Positions 46,334 through 58,073 of a stretch of 64,000 nt of DNA are shown here, in pieces. The stretch is from Melampsora larici-populina 98AG31 (Eukaryota > Basidiomycota > Pucciniomycetes > Pucciniales > Melampsoraceae): positions 1,024,706 through 1,088,705 of the forward strand of contig NW_006768766.1 in the NCBI RefSeq assembly GCF_000204055.1, written 5' to 3'. Under the pieces are notes generated by a model. The model saw only the letters and a list, made by a program, of their open reading frames with translations, did not search any database and was not told the origin of the DNA. Within the stretch, counting starts at the first letter, position 1. Each line of letters opens with the position of its first letter. A program made the translations under genes and the position numbers.

Positions 46334-47799
46334 ATGTCTTACTGTTCAAACTCGTCTTTGGCCTTTGGCCTCAACTTATTACGTGTCTTCAAGAGTGTCA
46401 TCACTCGTACACAAGTAGGTCTCGATAACAAACTTGTTCCATCTATCCTGACTGTCGCTAAGAAGTCAATTGCGGTCAATGAGGTATGTTCTTTTGTCTC
46501 CTTTGTGGAGCATCCATTCTGGTACTGACGTTTGATCTGTTTTAGACTTCATTTGTGACTGCTACTAGATATGAAGTCAGAAGCTTGAGGTGTGAACCTC
46601 TGACTTTACCTTCATCTGAACGTGAGCCTTCTGTCACAGAGCAGCTATCAGTGGACTTTTCAGTCCCTTCCATTTTGTTCAAAGATGAAGTTCTCGTCTC
46701 GTCTTCAATCATCAAAGAAGAACCTTTGAAAATTATCAGTCCTCTTGCGAATGACTCTCTTTCGCAATCAGCTGTATTACCTAATATCCTTGTCGAGGCC
46801 GCACTCGAACCTCTTGCGACTCAGTCCAAACACGCACCTACAACCTTCAGCTCAACTTCTGCCCCCTCTCTATTTCTGGCTTTCTTAGAAGCTTCACACC
46901 TTGAGGCATCAAACAGATTACTAGCAGAAAAATCAAAGTCAGAACCTCTAGATTTAGGATGCGCTCAATTCAACTCTGCCTACTACCGAAGACATCTTCC
47001 TCCAGCCCTGCCTCGATTGTCTACCAGCAAGAAATCAAAGAAGGCTTTTTGCTGGAGAGCCACGTTGGATGCAATCATGAAGGAATCAGGCGAAGAATGT
47101 GATGAAATCTTGGATGAGCTCGTCGAGGAAAGTGGTACTGAATCAAATCGAGACATCTCCGGATCTTCCACCTCATCTTCTTCTCATTCGCGCTCTTCGA
47201 GTGTTTCTTCGTACACAACTTGTATTGGATCGCCAGTTCTTACCTCCATCTCATCATTCGGGCAACTTCAACAAAAAGACACTTCAACAACAATCACTAT
47301 TCAAGAGCCCATTTGCAATCATCCTGATGTTACTCCAATACGCCCATCACCCTCATCTTTCTCATCTTGTAAACAATCTTCATTCCTGGATCTCATACAA
47401 TCATTGAACCAGCAGATGATCAACCGGATGGAAAAAGAAAAATTTGAAAAATCGACTCTGGATGTGGGATGTTCACAATTTAATTCAGCTTATTATAGAA
47501 GACATCTTCCTCCAAGTCTTCCGGCATTAAAATCCAACAAAACCTTTTGCTGGAAATCAAAATTGGATCAAATGATGAAAGAAGAAGGGGTTGAGGATAT
47601 ATCAGTTGAGATAGTTGATCAGAGTACCATCAAGCCTACAGTGATCTGTCTTCCTTCAATTAACACCTCTTCTTCTCATGTCCGCTCTTCAAGTTTTTCT
47701 TCTGATATCACAGTGGTGGACACACCTACTTTGATATCTTTTCCAAAAGATAGTTGTCTATTACCGTCCACTGTAGAGCTGTCATTTTGTCTGGTTTAA
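46334..47799 (+). CDS. tandem family copy 4 (467 aa, unrecognised)
   Basis: Exons 46334-46483 and 46546-47799, intron 62 nt. Its exon 2 start (TEQLSVDFSVPSILFKDE) matches copy 1 (TEQLSVDFSVPSISVKDE), not its neighbour copy 3, so copies on opposite strands pair up as closest relatives by eye. Module 1 ends FCWRATLDAIMKESGEE. Module 2 varies as FLDLIQSLNQQMINRMEKEK. Intact, ending SFCLV. The downstream flank is interrupted about 490 bp later by the MULE-like element. Confidence 0.88.
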
Positions 47800-48279
47800 T
47801 CATGTTAATCATGATTGAATGTGTGTAGCAATGGTGTTTTTCTTATCTCTAAGCTTTGAAATCTCGTCATGTAATAATTTAAAATTTGTAAATAGTTTTT
47901 GTCATCTCTTTTGAAAATGCAACATATCACTTGTTACTTGAATTTTTCAGATCCATGACCCTTGAACCATGCTTGAAGTTTTTATTTCGGACTGGGCTTT
48001 GTATAGGTTTGACACACTTTTAAGCTTGCCTTACTTTTCATACATGGTCAGAAAGTAAAAAAACAGACGTTAACTTGAAAGTTGATAGTCGTATGGTAAC
48101 GCAGGGATAGGTTTTGATGTAATATGTTGAAGTAAATCAATTGTTTTGTTATAATCAAGATCCTTACTTGTTTTGCCCACAAAAGTTTGTGATTCTTGTG
48201 AACAAATCACTTTAGAATAGAGTGCAGCATGCTTGATTGTTTGAGTCTCAAGGTAAAACTAAATACATTTCATTGTGTA

Positions 48280-48288
48280 ATAAAAAAT
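48280..48288. repeat. left 9-bp target duplication of the MULE
   Basis: ATAAAAAAT, repeated at 54110-54118. Nine bases is the usual Mutator-superfamily duplication. Confidence 0.88.
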
Positions 48289-51200
48289 GGGGCCCGAGAT
48301 TTTTGCAGACTACGATTTACAGACATTAATGTACGTAAAATGTGTGTGCTGTAAAAATCCACATTGTCCCGGTGATTATTGAATTTTACAGCCATTCTCA
48401 AAAATGGAACGATTGCAAGGCTGAAGCGCTGTAAGTTATTGAATGCAAATTTGTAGTGAGGGCAATCAAAATTATAATTTTGCAGTGGTTTTTCCCGAAA
48501 ATTTGCAGACATTATTGTATGTAAGAAAAAGACGGATGCAAAAGTCGATAATCGCCACCTTTTATGCAACTTTGCGGCTTTTCGTTTCCAACCTTTTTGC
48601 TCCGTTACAAAAGACGTCTGCAAATTTGTGACTCACAAGCGTAATATTGAAATTTACAGCACATCTTCCGCACATAAAATCGAAAGTCAAATTTCACAAG
48701 TCATAGCAGATGCGCCGCTGAGGGAGTTTGTCTCATTATGATGCCTTGATCACTCGTGTATCAACTTGTGTATCACACAAACAAAATGCTTTTCACCGAA
48801 GATGAATGATTTTATTATGAATGGGGATGTATTTACGGATTTGATAACATTATCAATTTATAACTGGAAGGAGAAATGACAACCAAACTATCCTCTTCTA
48901 CGTTTTGACTTCCTCACGGTGCCATCATCCGACCCTTCTTGGCTTTCTGCTACATCAGTCTGCACAGTCTCGGCTTCGACTATTGCCCACCCTTTCCAAC
49001 CCTTGGGTTTTTTTTGTTCAGCTGTCAAAGCAACAAGACGTGAGCTGAGCATGCCCGTAATTGATGAAACGTGAAAACGAAAAAAAGGATATGGGATCCT
49101 CACCAGGTTTTTCTGCACCTATCACACCCTTTGCCTTTTTTTGCACTCTTCAAAGTGACTTTGCCCCTGCGCCTACGCGCATTGGAACTCTCTGCAAGAA
49201 ACACAATTAGTATTTGTAATACATTTACGGTAGGTAAGTGTATTACCCCACCTTTCTTCTCTCGTGGACTGTCGGACAACACCAAAACCGCAGATCCTTG
49301 TCCTTCCAACTCTTCCTCAACAGGCGCTTGGGATTGGGGGTCGGTACCTACCATAACCTTCTTCGGAACCTCATCTTCGTCTGTTTCCGATATCAATATC
49401 TTGTCCATCTCTTCCTGTGTCATTGGGGCTTGATAATCATCTGAATCTTTAAAACAAATGCATTAGAACTCCCAGCCACGAAATAATGACAAAATAGAAG
49501 TCATATTTGACTCACCTTCCTCTGATCCAGGCGCTTTTTTGACCTGACTGGTAGTTTGTGAGAAAGGGATATCACCTTGAGGATTCGGATTTGATTTGGT
49601 TATCCTCGCTTTGGCGGCCTCAATGATAACAGATTCGTCCGCAGTTGGTTCTCGCGAATACATTGCCCAGCTTGTTTTTGGGCAAGCCCCACCAATAGAT
49701 TCCAACTCCCTACTGATCAAGGTCGCATTACCCTGGTTTTCCAAGTCGTTGTGGTACCACACGCCAGCTAGGCCTCCCACGGTACGTACCACTTGACACC
49801 AAAAGTGTCCACCTGACCAAAAACCACGTGCCCGCATGAAGTAGGATATTCCATATAATTTTAACCCGTAAGGTAATAAACACTCATCCTGCATCTTCAC
49901 CATGTCTGATATTCGTGATTCTGAAACCAAAAAACTGGAAAGTTCCAGATGAACGTAAAGGTGAGGAGGTGGAGTGTTCGGCTCGAAAGAAATTTGGGTC
50001 CGCTCGACGAAAGGAGGAGGGCGTTTGTCAGATTTCTTACAGAGCTGACAATGACGATTTGATAAACCTCGAATTCCTGCTGCCGATGCCCATTGTGCCA
50101 GCAATTCGGGGGTTTGTGCGTAAGTGAACTGGTTTTCGAAGTCTTGAGGACACAAGTTGATAGTGTTGGTCGGAACGGTTTTGTTAAGGCGATGTGATGC
50201 ATCACGGGAGCAAACCAGCTTCCGTAGTCTGTTCAGACGGAAGAGAGTCCTTGTAGGACCTGGAACAGCCACCGCTTTATCTCTGGGATCAAAGATTAAC
50301 TCGAAAAAGGTGTCGGCAGATGCGAATTGATCCGTGGGGAAGCTAGCAGAAGCTGCTTGAGCGGCAGCATGGATTGAGTTCTGTCCCAAAGACAGAATGG
50401 TTCAAATGCTACCATTCTGTGACATTTCCCAAGTTGTCCGCGACAATAGCACCTTCATGAACTTCGTGTAGATGTGGCCTGATTTACCTTTGGAGCCGTG
50501 AAACCAGAGGGGTGTGTGGAGAGCATGCAGGCACTCGACAATTGCATCAAGCCAGCATCTGTTCTGGCAGCCTGCAGTGTTTGACACATAGAATCCTTGA
50601 AAAGTGGTGACCGGATTCCAATCAATGTTGACAGACCCAACAGGTCTTCCGAGTTTTTTGCTACCTTTGCTACCTTTGGTCCCTAAAAGAGCATTGGTAG
50701 TGTCGGGAGCACGACCATCGTTGTGTTTATCTTTGCGGTTGCGGTTTTTCTTGGACCATCCTAAGGTCTCGGCCACTTTCTGATAGTTCTTGGTTGACCC
50801 GTATTCGATTGCGACACCTCGAAGTAGATCAGTATGATCACGTTGAAGGCTGGAGACCAAAGCGTAGAGTTGCACCAATCCTACCTGAACGGTACATTGG
50901 CCTTCACTAGAGATATCAATAAAACACATCAATGTTGTGATGCAAATGAAAGAAAAAATCCTCATGAAAATGAGGAATACAGGAGGAAGACAGTAATGAG
51001 GAAGAAATAAAAGAATGAAATGGAACTGACAAAATCATATAGTAAACGCGGTGCATTGACTCCTGAGCGTTTGTCGTCTCAGGGAGGTCATCACATAGGC
51101 CGTCATCGTCGATTTGCTTCTGCCTTGAACGGAAAAGCATGGCCTCCGTATCCGAAACTTGCCACCAATCGAGCCAACGTTTGGCACGGGGGAAAAGACG

Positions 51201-54109
51201 CCTCAAAGTTGCCATATTTTGCTCATACGTGTCCTTTCCAGGAACGTCCTTTTCCAAGAGAGCCTCCGTGAGCCTCTGAAATTTGCCCTGTGGTTACGGT
51301 GATTAGTAATGAATCCAAACGTTTTTTGAATTGAAAACCTAATTTACCTGCTGGTGCCTCGGAATGATGTTAAGATTCCGCCGCACCCGTGTGACTTGAG
51401 CGCGGAAGTGCTCTTGACAGCCTCGAAGTTTCCCAAGCACTTGTGCCCGATCCGTAACATCAAAAACGGCCATGTAAGCCCGGATGAAACCATTTTGCTG
51501 CGCGACAGAAAAATTGACCACTTGTCGAACCAGGATGTCGCGTTCATCAGGTAAGAGTTGTGCTTCCTTGATCTGGTTCATCAGGGTGGTGAAATGTGCA
51601 ACATAGTGCTCCTCTGAGAGACCGTATCGCCAGGTGAGTTGCATAGGAATCCACCTGTGAATGACATTGTGGTACATCGAAGTGGTCATTAAGTACCCAT
51701 TAGCAAAAAATTTATACGTGACATCTGATAATAGGCCGCCGCTGTAGACACTGCCATCTTCTTCTCGTGCAAGGAATTGCTCGGCCATCCACGGGGTTTG
51801 GAAGGTCATGTGCGTGTTCTCGGGCAGAAAGGATGATGAAATCATCCTCAAACCCAGTCTGCAGGTGAAGACAGTACATTAGAATCCCAGTGTGAAAAGA
51901 GGGTATTCATCAAGAGCTGATGAAACTTACTTCGCCCAGTGGATCATGTCCAGGAGAAAACTGTTGCCAGAGCCAGGGATTTTTTTCTCCGGAATGACAC
52001 CAGCGTCCACCAAGAGTTTTCGACGGTAGTAGCCAGTTTGATGCAAATTTCCAAAAGCGGGATGGATGCCTGATGCCGTCTTGATCTCTTGCTTTCCAGC
52101 TGGAGCTCGACCGACCTGGATTCAAATAAAGTCACACATTAGAAGGATTCTTTGATGAAGCGTAATAACAAGCCAAAGGGAAACCAAAGTGAGATAGAAA
52201 GATTACCTTATGTTGCAATGGTCCGACCAAAGGGTTGTTCACCACCCTATCACCCAACTTGCTGATTGAAAGCTTATCAGGCTTCCCCCGACGTGGCCAC
52301 GGATGTACATGATAACCGGCATGTCTTATGATACCCCAGCCTGTTGGGCGGTGCTCATCCATCCGACAGATGGTATCTTCACATGGGACGTGACGGAGGT
52401 ATTCCGAGCACAGAGCCGCCGGGCATTTCACAGGTCTAAGGAAAAAAAACAGATATTAAAACGTAGAGAAACAATCAATAGGAAGTCAGAACTTGCAATC
52501 TAGCCACAAGACTCCACTTTGAATGACTAAAAGGTGTGGCTTACGTTTCTTTCATTTGATCAATTTTCCCAGGGGCTGTCGGAGGTGAGCCTAGGTAATC
52601 ACAATCCTCCTTGCAACAAATGACGACTCCAAGGCAATTGAACCTGACTGTTCGCCATTCGGGTCGTTTTTTTTGGACACCGCCACCGGAGGTTTTGTAA
52701 GTGAAACCAAAGGTACCCCAATTGGTAAACTTCTGGCCTGGATGCCTAACAAACACAGTCTTCCCATTGGGTAGGAGTGGGTAGCCTTTGTCATCTAGAG
52801 TGGTGCTGTGATCGATGAAGGTTTCGAAGGAAGGGTGGTCAAGAGGAAGCCCAAAGGTTTTCTTTCCCTTCTTGGCGACCTTCTTGGTTTTATCTTCGAC
52901 GGGAAGGTGATTGATTGCGTTTAATTCGTCCTCTTCAGGGTCTGGATCATCCTCTGAAGCATTGTCGTCGTCCAAATTTCCTAACGGTTCTTTGTCTGGG
53001 AAATGGCTGAAGTCCCGTAGCTGTTCGTCCGTGTCATAGCCAACAGATTCAGCTTCAGAACCTTCCATTGGATTGATGTCGTAATCTTGGATATCAGGTT
53101 TAGCATCAATCATTTTGCTCTTCATCGTGGAAAGCTACTATAGGACGAATCAAAAGAGAGAAGCGGATAAGAGATATGAACAGTCCGGAAGTGGGAAAAG
53201 GATTGGGCGAGGATAAGTTCAAGGGAAGGGACAGACGAGTTCTAGGAAGCTATGAGTTTCTTTAGATCGGTTTGATCCCGGTTAAGCAGTAGAGTAGATT
53301 GAGCTTGATTCGAAATAAATGTAAACTTCGTTGGAAAGATTTTATTCTTGTTAAGCAGGAGAAGTGGTTGAGAGAGAGCGTGATTGGAAATCTATCTACT
53401 CTTCGATGGAAAGTTTTCCTTTTTTCTCGTTGAAGAGCCTTCCAAAAGACTTCTCCTTTGGGAAGTGGCTGAGATGACGAGAGGGTCGTGGGCACCTCTC
53501 GTTGCTTGTCCACATGAGGCCTCCAAGCCTTGTCGTTGTCTTTTCTGAAGCAGTAGAGTAGATTGATGCTCTTTTGGGAAGAGGCTTGAACCAGTTGTTG
53601 ATGCTGGAGGATCAATTGACGAGCATCGACGAGTGGTACCATCTCGCTTCCAGTTCTTCCATCGGTTTGTGGATGGGTAAATGTGGCTATTGGCCATACG
53701 CACTTCCATCTTTGGTCATGGGAGTGCCGGATTGATGAAAATTATTGTACGGAAATTTCAATACTGGACCCTTCGAGTCGAATTTTGCGAAGATGTTTTT
53801 GCAGACTTATTTTTGGCTGTAACACATGTCTCATAAATTTCTACTTTGTCGGGCGATGTTTGCTTTTTGCGGTGAGTTTTTTTAACGATGTATAATGATT
53901 GCGAAAGACGAAACGTAAATTTCAACATTGGGTCAATGTGATTGATGTTTGCGGGGGTTTATTTGCGACGATTTTGTTTACATACGTTTCGAATTTTTGG
54001 AAGTGCTGTAAATTTCGAGATTGGCCCGAGGAAAATGTATTTTTACAGTTACACACATTTTACATACATTAACAACTGTAACATGTAGTCTGTAAAAATC
54101 ATCGATCCC
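48289..54109 (-). mobile_element. Mutator-like element, 5,821 bp
   Basis: Imperfect terminal inverted repeats of about 125 bp (48289-48415 and 53985-54109) share GATTTTT, CAGACTAC, TTAATGTA, GTAAAATGTGTGT and CTGTAAAAAT in order. The element is flanked by a perfect 9-bp duplication, ATAAAAAAT. A further motif CAGACATTATTGTATGTAA recurs in the left subterminal region (about 48,505). It carries one gene on the minus strand and sits in the intergenic part of the tandem array between copies 4 and 5. The undisrupted version of the site is at 26,731. Confidence 0.92.
48888..53125 (-). pseudogene. MULE transposase with GCM-like zinc domain and USP-like peptidase domain
   Basis: Supported exons: 53125-52545, 52435-52207, 52115-51931, 51858-51348, 51287-51031 and 50906-49516, with in-phase GT..AG introns. 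Exons beyond (49446 to 48888) are less certain at their borders. Order: acidic N-terminus; Cys/His-rich GCM/WRKY-like DNA-binding region (FNCLGVVICCKEDCDYLG, then KCPAALCSEYLRHVPCED and HAGYHVHPWP); MULE core (LLSDVTYKFFANGYLMTTSM with the first Asp, the CQEHFRAQVTR C-x2-H motif, ETTNAQESMHRVYY with the likely catalytic Glu); then a USP-like domain with Cys box CQNRCWLDAIVECLHAL and His box GGHFWCQVVR, GVWYHNDLENQG. The C-terminus is basic (KSKRRRG). An in-frame UGA at 50402-50404 splits the peptidase domain, so this copy is probably dead. Confidence 0.8.
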
Positions 54110-54118
54110 ATAAAAAAT
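54110..54118. repeat. right 9-bp target duplication of the MULE
   Basis: ATAAAAAAT, matching 48280-48288. Confidence 0.88.
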
Positions 54119-54871
54119 TAGACCGTGATTTGATTGATTAGATGGAACGTTCATGGATTCTATTGATCTGTGAGACCAATAATTGATGTTGAAGATCTCG
54201 AGGTGGCAGAGGTGAAAATTTCCACCTGGACCGATCTACCTCAAGGGTGGAGAGTAATGTTGCCCTAGAAGTGATTGCCTACGATTTTTCAGTGTTTGTG
54301 TTGATGCGCTGCGTAGAGTCGAAATCGACAGTGCTCCTGTATGCGTTTCTCACAAATCTTGGCAAAGATTTGTCATTGCACGGTAGACTGAAATATATCG
54401 TTAGGCCTACAAGTCTGCAGGACGCTTGATGTCATTAGGTCCACTGTGCAGTGAATGATGTCTGTGTGTATGCGTCATGATACGGATTAGAACGCGAATT
54501 GTGAAAGAAAGATGCGTTGAAGCCTGGATTGATGTTTCTGTGGAGCCGGCTAAGCTTATCTTTTATCACGCTGAGGATTTGTATGGGCTTTGTGAAAATG
54601 GATCAAGCAACTACGAGCACATTTCACGTCAGTTGCGCCCTGGAAAGGCTTGAAGGCGTCTCCTTTGGAGTACTTGAGCTATGATCATCAAGATTAGTGG
54701 TCTCTTGGAACATTCACGCGCAAATCTGTGCGCCTGAAAGCTCACGATTCTACATCAGACTGGGTCAACACGTCTAATCACAAGCTGATGCACCAGGAAC
54801 AAGTAGTCGAAGGAAAAGTCGAGGTGGGGTCACAGAACGCGCTTGATTGCAATTCGTACGCAAGTAGAACG

Positions 54872-54879
54872 TATAAATA
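54872..54879 (+). promoter_or_regulatory. TATA box, copy 5
   Basis: TATAAATA 258 bp before the ATG, in the shared promoter block. Confidence 0.7.
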
Positions 54880-55129
54880 CACGTCGCTTTGTCTCATTCG
54901 CGATAATTCCTCATCACAATTATTGTTGACTACCCTCACATTATCACATTTCCACCCATCCAAATTCTTAAATTTTCGAAAGCCTATCCATCTTAGCCTT
55001 AAAGCTTTCATCACATCATCACATCCTCTATCGTTGCGCTTTTGTGTTTCTTTGAATCTTCAACCATCAACATCTCTTCTACCTTTGATCTTCTCCAATA
55101 TCGAAGCTCATAAACGTATCTCATCAAAG

Positions 55130-56610
55130 ATGTCTTACTGTTCAAACTCGTCTTTGGCCTTTGGCCTCAACTTATTACGTGTCTTCAAGAGTGTCATCAC
55201 TCGTACACAAGTAAGTCTCGATAACAAGCTTGTTCCATGTATCCTGACTGTTGCTATGAAGTCAATTGCGGTCAATGAGGTATGTTCTTTTGTCTCCTTT
55301 GTGGAGCATCCATTCTGGTACTGACGTTTGATTTGTTTTAGACTTCCTTTGTGACTGCTACTAGATATGAAGTTAGACGTTTGAGGTGTGAACCTCTGAC
55401 TTTACCTTTTGTACTTGAACCTTGGCTTTCGGTCACAGAGCAGAGATCAGTGGATTGTGAAACTCTAGTGCTTCCAGAAACATTTGAAGATGAAATCACC
55501 GTCTCATCTCCAAAAACTGAAGGAAGACGTTCCGAAACTCTCAGTCCTCTTACGAATGATTCTCTTTCGCAATCGACTTCATCACATACCATCATCCTCG
55601 AAGCCACACCTGAACCGCTTGAAACTCAGCCCAAACAACCACCTACAACCTTCAGCTCGACTTCTGCTCCGTCTCCATTTCTGGCCTTCTTGGAAGCTTC
55701 ACACCTTGAAGCATCAAGGAAGTTACTTGCAGAAAAATCAAGTTTGGCACCTTTAGACTTAGGATGCGCTCAATTCAACTCTGCCTACTACCGAAGACAT
55801 CTTCCTCCAACCCTGCCTGAATTGTCTACCAGCAAGAAATCAAAGAAGGCTTTTTGCTGGAGAACCACATTAGATGAAATCATGAAGGAATCAGGCGAAG
55901 AATGTGATGAAATCTTGGATGAACTCGTTGAAGAAAGTGGTACCGAATCCGGCAATCAGGACATCGCCGAATCTTCCACCTCATCTCCTTCTCATTCGCG
56001 CTCCTCAAGTGTTTCATCGTACACTACTTGTATTGGATCGCCAGTTCTTTCCTCCATCTCATCATTCGGGAAACTTCAACAAAATGATACTTCAACAACA
56101 ATCACTATTCAAGAGCCCATTCTCAATCATCCTGGTGTTACTCCAATCCGCCCATCGCCGTCGTCTTTCTCATCTTGCAAACCAACTTCATTCCTGGATT
56201 TCATAGAATCATCGAACCAGGAGATGATCAATAGGATGCAAAAAGAAAAACCTAAAAACTTGACTCCGGATGTGGAATGTTCACAATTCAATTCAGCTCA
56301 TTACAGAAGACATCTTCCTCGAAGTCTTCCGCCATCGAAATCAAACAAAACCTTTTGTTGGAAATCAAAATTGGATCAAATGATGCGAGAAGAAGAGTTT
56401 GAGGATATATCAGTTGATACAGTTGATCAGATGACCACCAAACCTACATCAATCTTTCCTCCTTCTGTTTACACTTCCTCTTCTCATGTCCGCTCTTCAA
56501 GTTGTTCATCTGATATCACAGTGGTTGACACAGCTACTTTGATATATTTTCCAAAAGAAACTATTCCATTACCATCCCCTGTAGACCTTCCGTTTTGTTT
56601 AGTCCGATAA
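55130..56610 (+). CDS. tandem family copy 5 (472 aa, unrecognised)
   Basis: Exons 55130-55279 and 55342-56610, intron 62 nt. Module 1 lies at about residues 163-235 (FLAFLEASHLEASRKLLAEK, LDLGCAQFNSAYYRRHLPP, FCWRTTLDEIMKESGEE). Module 2 lies at about 333-403 (FLDFIESSNQEMINRMQKEK, CSQFNSAHYRRHLPRSLPP, FCWKSKLDQMMREEEFED). It is the most diverged copy in module 2: the LDVGC of its sisters is PDVEC. It ends FCLVR, one residue longer. Its 3' flank soon loses similarity to the other units, so it probably marks the array edge. Intact. Confidence 0.87.
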
Positions 56611-56760
56611 TATTCTTCACCATTGTCTAGTTGTGATTTCTCTTTCATTTCAGACCATCACATTGATGTCTTTTAATCATATAAAATTTGTAAATAGCTT
56701 CTTTTTCTCTTCTTTGAAAAATGCAACACATCATGTGTTACTTGATTTTTTTGCCTTGTG

Positions 56761-57349
56761 AGCCACCCACTCAAACCTTGATGACAGGTTCCAATCTGGT
56801 CGAGAACTTTTTCACAGATTGCAAGACCCCTATGTACCAAACCTGATTTTAATTATCAGCTTGTGATCTAACGCTCCTGAATTTTTTACTTCTTTCCCTC
56901 ACCCACCAAGAGTTCTGAGCCAAAGTGTTTCAAACTTGGCTCTCCTCTGGTAAAATGAATTGCACAGGACCATCACATCAATTTTTGTATGTTGTTTTCA
57001 CCAAATCATAGAGGTAGGTCATGTTCCATCACCACATCGAGATATAGACTAATTTGAAAGTACAAACGCATAAATATCATTATGTTTAACATATATGTGT
57101 TATATGTATGACATCAGAAAGGAAAACTCTTGTACATACGTGATACTATATACTACTCAATACATGCGTTTGATAATTTTTCGTTGAAGGGTGATGGTCT
57201 CATCCATGTTCAACTGGTGAATAAAAGTGTGTGCGCTTTGTTTCCTGGGAGAAAAAGAAACCCTTGTTCAATAAAGTGTGATTGTAAGTTGTGTTGTTCC
57301 GTCCACCAGAAGACATTGATATCTTTCAAGGCTCTAGCTTCCACGAAGC
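56761..57349. other. intergenic, nothing recognised
   Basis: Right flank of the tandem array; no supported gene. Confidence 0.4.
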
Positions 57350-57583
57350 TCAAATCGTCGTGATTGAAGAAGCTGTTTGATTCTTCCTCTTATCTGCACT
57401 GTCTGGAACTTCAGTTTCCAAATGCTTGATGCCCATTTCACATCCTCTGAGTGCAAAAGTCCTATATTCAAGGCCACTGCGGCAAAGGATGACACACATC
57501 TCATCATCTTTTTCAAGTTTCGAGAGACCAAGTGCTTCCGATACGGGATCATCCGGATCGGATTGTACTGAAGCGGAGTCCAC
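57350..57583 (-). pseudogene. possible gene fragment broken by the 57.6-kb MITE
   Basis: A minus-strand open frame of about 77 codons with a protein-like composition (SEALGLSKLEKDDEMCVIL, CEMGIKHLETEVPDSADKRK). If the MITE and one target duplication are removed, the frame continues upstream for about 22 codons to a stop, without a clear ATG. It may be a 3' exon of a lost gene or chance. Not recognised. Confidence 0.25.
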
Positions 57584-57584
57584 C
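57577..57584. repeat. left 8-bp target duplication of the EXO1-upstream MITE
   Basis: AGTCCACC, repeated at 57853-57860. Confidence 0.85.
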
Positions 57585-57852
57585 AGGACCCCGGTATGCT
57601 CCTATAAGGGGTAGTCACACAGAAATGTGACTTTTGAGCTCCGCGGAGATGAGCCCCTGCCAAACCGCTAAGTCTTTCCCTGGCTTCACCCATAGATCTA
57701 GGACTGGTTTTATCCTAAAGAGTGGCAATCTGTGGCAATACAGCAAAGGCAGAAACTGGCAGGTCTCTATAATCCCATGTGTAGTATCTCCACGGGAGCT
57801 CAAAAGTCACATTTCTGTGTGACTACCCCTTATAGGAGCATACCGGGGTCCT
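57585..57852. mobile_element. hAT-like MITE, 268 bp, upstream of EXO1
   Basis: Perfect 58-bp terminal inverted repeats (57585-57642 and 57795-57852, starting AGGACCCCGGTATGCTCC), flanked by the 8-bp duplication AGTCCACC (57577-57584 and 57853-57860). The interior of about 150 bp is non-coding. Duplication length suggests hAT. The perfect arms indicate recent insertion. The right end is 221 bp before the EXO1 ATG. Confidence 0.9.
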
Positions 57853-58073
57853 AGTCCACCCCATCACTTGGCCGTGTTGCAGCGGAGTGGCCCCGAACGG
57901 GTAGATCCCGCGCTTAGACGCGGTCCTTGACTTATTTTACTTCGAGTTCGCGACCAACTCAGCTTTCTTTGTGACCATTCTTCAACAATTCTTAACCTTC
58001 TCACCTTCCTCAACAAATCATCAACGATCGATATCAACTCTAATATATCCAGCCTCTACTCCAAATTCACCAA

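Larger units (their letters stand above)
42640..56760 (+). repeat. three tandem units of the unknown gene family
   Basis: Three head-to-tail units. Exon 2 starts are 2,985 bp apart (copies 3 and 4) and 8,796 bp apart (copies 4 and 5). Subtracting the 5,821-bp MULE and its 9-bp duplication from the latter leaves about 2,966 bp, the normal period. Orientation is opposite to the pair at 24-29.7 kb. Confidence 0.85.

Noticed and set aside
55201..55220. GTAAGT inside exon 1 of the tandem family as a splice donor
   Set aside because: The reading frame continues through it in all five copies and the GTATGT donor at the exon end is conserved; copy 4 has GTAGGT at this position.
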